The position numbers were made by a program, and so were the translations under genes. The notes below the pieces were generated by a model. That model was not told where the DNA came from. It saw nothing but the letters and a program-made list of their open reading frames with translations, and searched no databases. Positions 30,219-37,668 of a stretch of DNA of 37,668 nt are shown piece by piece. The DNA is from Acanthamoeba lenticulata (taxonomy: Eukaryota > Discosea > Longamoebia > Acanthamoebidae): assembly GCA_002179805.1 (NCBI GenBank), contig NAVB01001977.1:1-37668 (forward strand), in the 5' to 3' direction. Within the stretch, counting starts at the first letter, position 1; every line of letters starts with the position of its first letter.

Positions 30219-33200
30219 ATGAGCACCTCGGCACTGCTACCAGAAAAGGGGCTTGAGAATAGACCTGGCCAAAACAACTGTTTTTTGAACGTCTGCATTC
30301 AAGCCCTGTGGCATCTCAATGCCTTTCGTTCACAATTCTTGACAAGCAAGGATCACGTCCACCAAGAGAACTCGTGCATCTACTGCGCCCTCAAGGTACG
30401 AGCTTGAGTCCCACGTACTTGCAGTAGGAGACTTCGTTCTGACTCGAACTTGATGCAACTCGCGGCGCACAGAGCCTGTTCAATGGCTACCAGTTTAGCG
30501 ATGAGCAGGTGCTGCCACCCACGACCTTACGCAACACGCTCGCCGTGCTCCATCGTGGCCTCGATCGTTTTCAGGTGGGCGAGCTCGACGATGCCGCCGA
30601 GGCTCTGGTGCCCGCTCCTCCCTTTTGCGACTCTTTGGGCAGTCGTGCTCACGCCGTCGTGGCCCACTATGTGCACAGGAGGCGATCCTGACCTGCCTGA
30701 ACAAGGTCTATCTGGTCAAGGACAAGGACAAGAGCAAGCAGAGGAAGCCCGACGAAAGCAATCCCAACTCCATCTCCAACAAGGTGTTTGGATGCCCTGT
30801 AGTGGAGCTCGTGCAATGCGGTACGTGCGCGGTGTGTAGCCACTTGGGGGTTGGGGGAGGAGGTGAATTCGTCATCTTCTCTTTAATTTAATTATCTATG
30901 TGCTCTTGGCGCCACTCAAACAGGCAAGTGCAAGAAGGACATCAAACCCCAGGGGTCGGACTCGTTCATTTACTACACCTACGTCACCGAAATCAGGTGC
31001 GTGGGATGCTCTTTGGCCTCTACCGCTCTCCACACTCACAGTTGCCTCTCTTTCTCCTCTGGTGGATGCGCGTGAGGACAGGGAGGAGCATCGCAAGTGC
31101 CCCGACCTCCCCTTTGATAACCTGCTCAAGCGCCTCAACGACAACGTCACGCGCAGCTGCCCCAACGACGTACGTTCCGTTCTTCTTACTCTTTTCTGGG
31201 CTCTTATCGTCATGGCCGTCGTGGTGGATGTCGCGACACAGAAATGCGAGGAAAAGAACTGTGCCGTGCGCAAGTTGCTGCTGCATCAACCACATGTGTT
31301 CGCCGTCGGCTTGGTCTGGTCCACTCCGAATCCGACGGCCTACGAGATTGTCGACATGCTGTCGATCATCAGCCAACAGATCCGGCTCAGCACAATCTTC
31401 AACAACGTGCCCGTTCAGGTGCGCCGTCCAACTCTTTCTTGTGGCTTATTTCCTGCTGACCCGTGGGATCTGGCCAGTTCACCTACCGACTGAAGGGCAT
31501 GATCTGCTATTACGGGCTCCACTACGACTGCTACTTCTACTCACCGCAGCGCAAGCAGTGGCTCGTGTTTGATGACCGCGTCGTCAAAGAGGTGCGCCAT
31601 CGTTGACGCCTTACTCCCGCACACGTTTTCTTTCATGGCCAAACCGGTCCTCCGCGAAAGCTTAGTCGTAGCCGAGACGGCCTCTGCTTACAAGCGAAGC
31701 ATCCGTGGTCCAGTGGCAAGATTTCCGCCTGCCACGCGGGAGACCCGGGTTCAATTCCCGGCGGATGCATTATCTTTTTTGCACTACTCCTCCTATTTGT
31801 TGTTGTTTTTCGTTGCTGGGCCCTCCTTGCTGCTTGTTTTTTTTATCCTTCCTGCCCAACACTGGCTGACGACAACTGTACAACGGGACCTACAGGTGGG
31901 AGCCTCGTGGGAGATGCTGAAGGATCGGTGCCGGAGGGGTCGCTTCCACCCATCGGTCCTCTTCTACGAGCGGGTGGAGTCTGGCGCTCCGCTTCCCACC
32001 ACCTTCACCCCCAAGTTTGCACCGCAGCCGCAGGTCCTCCCTCCCTTCCTCTTCAATCATCCTTGGCCCCTCCAGTACGATCTATATGTGTGTGTGGCTC
32101 ACATACGTCCCTTCTTGCTTGCCGCTCTCCATGCAATGCAGCCGATCCCGCTCAACCGGAGCATGTTCACGCCGGCCGGGCCACCCCTGCCCGGATTCGT
32201 CCTGGCCCCGCCGCAGCAGCAACAGCATCACCACCACCCCTACGCGATGCCGGCCTACCACCGCCCCTATCACCCCGCGTCGGGCCTCGCCCTGCCTCCC
32301 GGCTACGCTCCCGCGGCCGCCGCCCCTGCCGCCCACTGGGGCATGCCTCATCAGCAGCTGGCCGCCCAGCAGCAGGCTCAGCAACAGGCCCAGCAGCAGC
32401 AGCAGCAACAACAGCAGGCTCAACAGCTGGCTCAACAGCAGCAAGAGCGGGCGGAGAACGAGCGACGGCAGGAGATGGCTCGCCGAGCCGAGGCCGAGAA
32501 GCAGAGGCGCTTGCGAGAGGAGGCCGACCAGCGCCAGCGTGAAGCGGCCGTCGTGGTGATTGATGACGGGAGTGAAGAGGAGGATGATGATGGCGACGAG
32601 GACCAGAGTAGTGAGGAGGAAAACGACGTCGTCATTCCGCCACGAGAGCCCACGCCGACGCCCGTGCGAGCGGCCGGCGCGGACCTCCTCCAGGCCTTGC
32701 CGGCCCCACTGGTGCCCACACCAGCGCCCAGCGCCCCGGCGAGTTCGCCCGCCTTGGGCCGGGCAACACTGACCAGCTCGGCCTCGTCGACGCCGTCACC
32801 ATCGCCATCGCCAGCAGTCGTGATGGTGGAAGACCTGGTCTCGGTGGACAACGCGTTTGCCGCCCCTTCGCCCGCCGTCGACCACTACCACCGCCAGCAC
32901 CAACAGCAGCAGCAACATCAACTTCAGCAGCGCAACGTCTCGGCCCCGGCGGTGGATCCGACGCCTCTTCCTGCGGGACCGGCGGCACAGTACCAGCCTT
33001 CGGCCCCGCCGGTCGACTACGCGAGCGCGCTCGAGTTGGACTTCCCGTCGGTGCCCACTGCGGCGCTGCCCTCGTCGTCCTCGTCGTCCTCATCGTCCTC
33101 GTCATCACGCTTCCCGACCTACGCCAGCGCGCCTGGCGAGCGCTCCGCCACGACGCGCGAGATGGACAGCTACAACGGCTACAGCGCCAAGATTGACTCC

Positions 33201-33491
33201 ATTGGACAGTCCAAGTACTTGTCCATCGCCAAGCCAACCTACTCGTCGGCCTCTGCGCCGTCGTCGTACGCGCGTGCAGGCTCATCCACGACTCCGTCCA
33301 TCTTCGCGTCGACCTCGTCCTCGTCCTCATCTTCGGCCTCGTCGTCGGGATCCGTCTACTCCTTGTCGGCAAGCCGTTCGAGCTCCTCGACCGGCGCGGC
33401 ACAGTCATCCTCTGCTGGGGCGACAACGACGACGCTACCGGCGAGGAAGACGTCGGCCTTCACGAACCTGAGCTCCCTCCTCTCCAATTAA
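30219..33491 (+). CDS. USP53/USP54-like ubiquitin carboxyl-terminal hydrolase
   Basis: Exons 30219-30395, 30473-30607, 30679-30820, 30924-30996, 31082-31169, 31242-31418, 31478-31591, 31896-32033 and 32142-33491 give 797 residues. The Cys box is GLENRPGQNNCFLN (Cys21) and the His box is MICYYGLHYDCYFY (His279), followed by WLVFDDRVVKEVGASWEML, closely like animal USP53/USP54. Cysteine pairs in ELVQCGKCKKD and KCEEKNC suggest a zinc ribbon. The C-terminal half is low complexity: a Gln-rich run (32341-32450), an Arg/Glu coiled coil (AEAEKQRRLREEADQ), an acidic patch, then Ser/Pro/Ala-rich tail. Intron 31592-31895 (304 nt) contains a tRNA-Gly gene. Intron 32034-32141 is a multiple of three and has no stop. 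Poly(A) signals lie near 33606. Confidence 0.88.
31684..31835 (+). repeat. Duplicated tRNA-Gly segment inside an intron
   Basis: From about seven bases before the tRNA to about 60 bases after it (ending near GCTGGGCCCTC), this plus-strand segment matches the minus-strand segment around 28745-28895 almost exactly, with a few T-run length changes and single-base differences. CTGCTT occurs just outside each end of the plus copy, at 31684-31689 and 31830-31835, and could be a short target-site duplication, though six bases may be chance. Confidence 0.75.
31699..31769 (+). tRNA. tRNA-Gly(GCC), copy B, nested in an intron
   Basis: The sequence is identical to copy A: acceptor GCATCCG/CGGATGC, anticodon GCC, and the same T arm. 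It lies on the sense strand inside the seventh intron of the USP53/54-like gene and is followed by TTATC and a T6 terminator. Both internal promoter boxes are intact, so it should be transcribed by Pol III unless host-gene transcription interferes. Confidence 0.95.
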
Positions 33492-33605
33492 TTGACTGTC
33501 TGTACAGAAGATGTGTGGCCCTCCTTTTTCCAACAATTCCTCACACCATACCTTGGAGTACCCACTTGCTGTGTGCTCGACAAATCGTATTTTATTTAAC
33601 CAAAT

Positions 33606-33618
33606 GAATAAATAAATA
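33606..33618 (+). terminator. Tandem poly(A) signals of the USP53/54-like gene
   Basis: AATAAATAAATA lies about 115 nt after the stop codon and contains two overlapping AATAAA hexamers. Confidence 0.55.
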
Positions 33619-33750
33619 TGTGGTAATTTATTGATTCCAAATTTTTTTTCCTCTTTAGAATCTATTGATTCCTTCTTCCTTTGGTACTCAGCCCTTTGGC
33701 AACAAACATGCAGACTTGGGTCTTCCTCTTTGGCACCATGCAAAAAAGAT

Positions 33751-33830
33751 ACCGCTGGGGGGAGTTGAACCCCCCGGGTAGGCACTGACAGGCTTCAGTC
33801 TCCGATCATAGCTACTCCCACATCAGCGGC
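33751..33830 (-). tRNA. tRNA-like element, isotype unassigned
   Basis: On the minus strand GCCGCTG can pair with CAGCGGT (the end pair is G-T). A perfect T arm, GGGGG TTCAACT CCCCC, forms a good B box, and TATC with a T6 run follows the 3' end exactly as in the two tRNA-Gly genes. The 49-nt core does not fold as a normal D arm plus anticodon arm: CTGAAG is placed where a GAA anticodon would be, but the 3' half of its stem is missing. A short intron, an unusual tRNA or a decayed copy are all possible. Confidence 0.4.
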
Positions 33831-34058
33831 CCTCAGACTCCTTGCGGAGGAGGGTACGATATTAGACAAAGGGAGAGCAAGTTACCTACCCCTTAACCCT
33901 TAACAGCGGTTTGTTTCTGTCTTCGTAGTGGCGACAAAGCGCTGATATGGGTACGATCCAGCTGTTTTCGTCCGCTTGTGGGAACTTACTACTCTCTCAC
34001 TGAACACATAAAATGGGCAACAAATTAATGCTTGTTTGCTCTCCTCCCTCTCTTGGCC

Positions 34059-35582
34059 ATGGACGACACAACCGGCCTGCCGTTGCCCATTGAGGTATTG
34101 AACCCTGCATGCTGCTGCCTCAATGGAATGACGGCCAACAAACTGTTTCTCAGCTGAGGTTCAGCATATGGTCCCTACTCGACGTCCTTAGCCTGTGCCA
34201 GGCGGCCCTGGTGTGCCGAACGTGGCGCACGCTCTCCTCCGACAACCACTTGTGGGTATGTCCTCAAGGCAACAAAGTGCGACAAGTCAGGCATTGACGA
34301 CGTTGTCGTTGCGGGTTCCACTCAGAGGGAGGTGTGCCTCCGGGAACTGAGCGACCTCGAATGGACTCCGCGCACGCTGGCCCGTCGCCACAAGTCGTGG
34401 AAGCACCACTTTGGCGTGCGTATGCGTACCGTCGATCCCTTTCGTGTGGCTCTTCAACAGACCGCCCAGGCGTTGCTCGATGACGCTCACCGTCGTGCCG
34501 GGTGAGCAGCCCGACCCGAACCTCGGTTCTTCTTTCTCCCATGGCCATGGCGGTGGTGCCTCATGACATCTCTTCTCCCTTTCAAAGGGGCAAGCCGTCC
34601 ACCGAGTCGGTGGAGCTGTTGCTCGCGCTCAACTACGACCCCAGTGTCGACCGCTATTTCGTCTTCAAGGTCTCCCTGCCTCACGCCATCAGGTACCTCG
34701 CTCACTTGGCCATGCACCGACTTTGTCATCCTCATCCTGATTAAGCTCCCCGCACTCTCTGACGTCTGAGATGCTCTCGTGGGGGGGGGGGGACGTCCGC
34801 AGGCATCCCGACGCACGCAGGCGGTCCACGGCCATCATCGCCGCCAAGGGGTCGACCGCCCTCGAAACCGAGGCCGCAAGCCTCGGACTCGACTTCTACG
34901 ACTTGGACTACCTTTGTACATACCAACGCGACCAAAAGAAGCTCAAGAAATGGGGTACCGTTCTCAGCTCCTCTTCCGTCCCCACACGGCGACGAGCCTT
35001 CCCCTCTCTTTTGTGATGATGCGAACAAGAAGTTCACTTTTTTCTTCACCGACGTTGCAGCGAGCCGGAACGCCAAGTACTTGGCCACGGCCGACGCGAT
35101 CCGGAAGGTTCCGCACGTCGTGGGTCCGTGCCTCAGCAGGGTGGGCAAGTTCCCAGACGTGCTGCCCGATGACGTTCCCCTCAAGGAGGCGCTCGAAGAG
35201 GCCGGCCGCACCGTTTGTGTTCGCCTCCGGAAACGGCCGAACATCAACCTTCCTGGTGGCCACCTCCTCCTTTTCCTTCTCCTTCCCCTGTGGTGCTGGG
35301 CACACAACTCACATCAAGTGCGGCTGCTTGTGTGTTTGTCCTGTGTCGCCAACAGTGGGCCATGTGGGCATGACGGTCGAGCAGCTGGTGCAGAACGTGG
35401 AGCCGATCGTGGACGGTCTCACCAACGTCTTGAAGCGGTGGGAGCAGGTGAGAGGGATCGTGCTCCACGCCACGCGGGGGCCCGCCTTCCGCATCAGCTC
35501 GAACACCAACAAAAACAACAAAACCAGCAGCGACAAGAAGAGGCCTCCCCGCCCCCTCTTCGCCACGTTCGTCGCCGAATGA
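34059..35582 (+). CDS. F-box protein fused to a ribosomal-uL1 (RPL10A-like) domain
   Basis: Seven phase-consistent exons (34059-34094, 34154-34255, 34326-34501, 34588-34692, 34803-34954, 35061-35255 and 35356-35582) give 330 residues. Residues 7-46 form an F-box: LPLPIELRFSIWSLLDVL, then CQAALVCRTWRTLSSDNHLW. After a basic linker, the remainder follows the uL1 family: VELLLALNYDPSVDRYFVFK and VSLPHAIR, then AIIAAKG, KKLKKWASRNAKYLATADAI, IRKVPHVVGPCLSRVGKFPD, and VGHVGMTVEQLVQNV near the end. It differs from housekeeping RPL10A at many sites and has an extra Lys/Asn/Pro tail, so it is probably a divergent paralogue rather than the ribosomal copy. An SCF adaptor with an RNA- or ribosome-binding module is an inference. 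Confidence 0.82.
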
Positions 35583-35652
35583 TGCTGGTGATGATGATGT
35601 GGCCACAACGACAACGTTTATGTGCACGATCTGGTTCTGGTTCTGATCTCTC

Positions 35653-37399
35653 TCAGAATGTTGATTGTGTGCTTCGCGCGGGCTGGTCCGGGGGGAAGTA
35701 GACGCTCATGTGCGGAATCCACGCGGTGTGGTCCTGGTTCTGCCGCTTGACCGCCGACGACGAGTGGATCCCGATGTGCTGTACCCCCCCCCCCAGCCGC
35801 GGTGCATCCACGTCACCAGTGCCAGAACAAGAACGAGAAAGAAGGAGACAAAGCCGAGGGCCTACCTGGAAGAGGTGCGGGATGGTCTCGTAGACCGTGC
35901 CGCCCGCTTGGCGCGCGCAGTCGCTCACCAGGATGTCCACACCTAAACGGGCACGCACGCACCCAGAACGGTCCCACGAGGCATTCAGCTCGCGACCGAC
36001 TGGGGGGGGGAGGGAAACAAGCGGCGTGCTCTCTCTCACCTTCCTGGAGGACGTTGTAGTCGTTGGCCATGACGCACTCCAGAGTCCGGTCCAGGAGGGC
36101 CCCGACTTTGAACAGCTGCGCTTGCGCGCAGCATCGTGCGGTGGTGGGCCACACGCCCTCGGCCTTCCTGGTCAAGTCAAACCCTTGCTTGCCGATGCAG
36201 ACGGGCGCCACCAGCGCGGCGGTCACCACGTTGGCGACGACAAAGGCGCACGCGAGCATGGAGCTCCAGTCTGCGCGCTCGGGCATCTGCACGAGTCGGG
36301 CCATGAAGCGCTCCGTGAGGGAGTCGCGATCCCTGACGCCACCCTGCGTGCACGCCGACGCCACCTTAAGAGTTGGCCATGTGCCGTGATCGTGGCTGCT
36401 GCGGCGCACCAGGGATTCTCCTCGCCGTTGTTGGACGTCGTTGAAGAGGAGCAGGAGCGCATAGGCCGCGATGGCCAAGAGGCCCCACGCCACGCCGTAG
36501 GTCACGAAAAAGACGACGTCGCCTGCGTGCAGGAACAGGTCGTAGTCGTCGTACTGGGCGGCCATGTAGAGCTTCACAAAGGCCCACTCCGACTCAGTCG
36601 ACTCGAGCTGCGCCAGGTGCGGCAGCAGTCGTGAGTGCCAGTGATCGGCGGCCCACACATCGTCCTCGAGCATCAATAAATAGGTGGGTTTTCTGCATTT
36701 ACGGATGTTAAAACCCTCTTCAAAGTGACAAAGTCACAAAACGAACCGCTGACGGCACTGGTCGATGGCAAAGACGTAGTCGCTACGCTCCTTGACGAGC
36801 CACCGAACGAAGGGGTCGGGTACTTCTTCCTTTGTTGGCGGTGCGTGTGGCGTGCCCTCAATGACCTTCACTCCCGGCACTTGGCGGAGCCGCTCGAGGT
36901 CGGCCACGTAGTCGGCGGATCGGTTGACGTCCGGATCTGCAACAATGAAAAGGTCAATGCACACCCGTGTGAGCAGAAGAGCGCCAGCCGTGCTGGGCCT
37001 TGTGTCGAGATCAAGCGCACCGGTGTTGACGATCAGGAAGTCGGTGCGCTTCCGCTGCTCGTCGGAGAGGCCCTCGAGGATGGAGGAGGATGACTGGAGG
37101 AGATACCTCGTCCCCGGCCGGTCAACGGTGGAGATGACCATGCACAGGTCCTTCTTGTCCTCTTCGCCTGTTGCCGGCACGCCAGAAGAGGTTGCGATGA
37201 ACTGGTCGAAGAACTGCTGCGCACGAAGCGTGTGCTGGCTGTCTACCCTCAACAGATGCTCGCGGTAGGGCTTGGGGTCAAACGCGCATGAACCAAGAAC
37301 GTCTCGTGCATGGCCCCAGAGCAGGATGCCGTAGACCGCCCACCCCACGAGCGCTGCTAGCACCCACCGCCACACGCACGCAGCGACTAGGCGCTTCAT
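35653..37399 (-). CDS. PGAP4/TMEM246-like GPI-GalNAc-transferase, copy 2
   Basis: Exons 37021-37399, 36747-36936, 36410-36692, 36040-36343, 35866-35942 and 35653-35778 give 452 residues. It parallels copy 1: signal anchor WVLAALVGWAVYGILLWGHA, VISTVDRPGTRYLLQS, LMLEDDVWAADHW with the EDD motif, two hydrophobic segments (FFVTYGVAWGLLAIAAYALL and ACAFVVANVVTAALVAPVCI), VYETIPHLFQ and a HIGIHSSSAV end. The last two introns and the one between the internal helices match copy 1. Two upstream introns (36937-37020 and 36693-36746) are absent from copy 1, and copy 1 has one this copy lacks. Introns 36937-37020 (84 nt) and 36344-36409 (66 nt) are multiples of three without stops, so retention would only insert residues. 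It is divergent from the ADAT2-like gene, 72 bp apart. Confidence 0.85.
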
Positions 37400-37471
37400 C
37401 TGTTGTGTTTGGAGGGGTTTGCGTCCGCCAGAATTTATTTTCTATTTTTCCTTACTTGCTTGAGCCTTGGG

Positions 37472-37668
37472 ATGGAGCCAAATGAACCAAATGAGACCCA
37501 GCGCACCTTCACGGAGAGGGAGAAAAAGTTGATGCTGCTGGCACTGGAGGAGGTAGCAGCCACAAATATTAGATTCATTTAATTGTATTTAAATGCTGAT
37601 TGCTCGGCCCTGTTCGATTGCGAGTAGGGTAAGAAGGCGCTGCAAGAAGGTGAAGTGCCGGTGGGTTG
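37472..37668 (+). CDS. ADAT2-like tRNA adenosine deaminase, N-terminus (partial)
   Basis: The first exon, 37472-37552, encodes 27 residues (ending EKKLMLLALEE); the second starts at 37628 with GKKALQEGEVPVG and runs off the window. The helix followed by ALxEGEVPVG is the start of the cytidine/deoxycytidylate deaminase fold as found in TadA and eukaryotic ADAT2. The catalytic HAE and PCxxC motifs would lie beyond the edge, so the assignment depends on this short piece; bacterial-type TadA or another deaminase cannot be excluded. ADAT2 with ADAT3 converts A34 to inosine in tRNAs such as tRNA-Pro(AGG), which is also in this window. Confidence 0.65.

Larger units (their letters stand above)
33492..34058. 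other. Intergenic region with poly(A) signals and a tRNA-like element
   Basis: About 570 bp. Overlapping AATAAATAAATA near 33606 should end the USP53/54-like transcript. The tRNA-like element lies at 33751-33830 on the minus strand. The remainder shows no gene. Confidence 0.5.

Noticed and set aside
31569..31895. The 640-codon open frame as a single exon
   Set aside because: It runs through the tRNA-Gly gene and a 304-nt intron, and it is out of frame with the upstream USP exons. Only the part from 31896 belongs to the hydrolase.
34264..34548. A 94-codon minus-strand Arg-rich open frame
   Set aside because: It is antisense to the linker exon of the F-box-uL1 gene and shows no motif.

Overview
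The window looks like nuclear DNA from a free-living amoeba, most probably Acanthamoeba. It is GC-rich and compact, and the genes are cut by many short (about 50-120 nt) spliceosomal introns whose donors are often GTACG or GTGCG. The families present (fungal-type Zn2Cys6 regulators, F-box/ankyrin proteins with NGCPWD repeats, eukaryotic tRNAs, a USP9X-like deubiquitinase) fit an amoebozoan. I assembled gene models by hand from reading frames, splice sites and intron phase. No database was searched, so family names rest on motif recognition.

Layout. 1-426 (-): first exon of a secreted protein, cut by the window edge. 1149-2361 (+): beta-carbonic anhydrase with a likely mitochondrial leader. 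2463-3985 (+): GT31 galactosyltransferase-like. 4487-7006 and 7486-9777 (+): tandem paralogous regulators, each with a Zn2Cys6 cluster, an AT-hook and a C-terminal PAS-like region. 10059-21751 (+): a 36-exon, 2804-residue USP9X-like ubiquitin hydrolase. 21832-23316 (-): intronless F-box plus ankyrin-repeat protein. 23400-26197 (-): signal-peptide protein with VAYN...VVW repeats, probably a type I membrane protein; its 3' end is unresolved.

The right third is a mosaic of RNA and protein genes: tRNA-Pro(AGG) (+), PGAP4-like GPI-GalNAc-transferase copy 1 (+), tRNA-Glu(CTC) (+), tRNA-Gly(GCC) (-), a PRELI/MSF1 lipid-transfer protein (-), a USP53/54-like hydrolase (+) with a second tRNA-Gly(GCC) inside an intron, a tRNA-like element (-), an F-box/ribosomal-uL1 fusion (+), PGAP4-like copy 2 (-), and the start of an ADAT2-like tRNA adenosine deaminase (+), cut by the right edge.

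There is no operon logic. Recurrent themes are ubiquitin (two deubiquitinases, two F-box proteins), surface and glycan biology (GT31, two PGAP4-like enzymes, a repeat ectodomain protein) and tRNA biology (four clear tRNA genes, one tRNA-like element and an ADAT2-like enzyme). Most notable are the F-box-uL1 fusion, the Zn2Cys6 pair in an amoeba, the tRNA-Gly segment copied into an intron, and the inverted PGAP4-like pair with differing introns.
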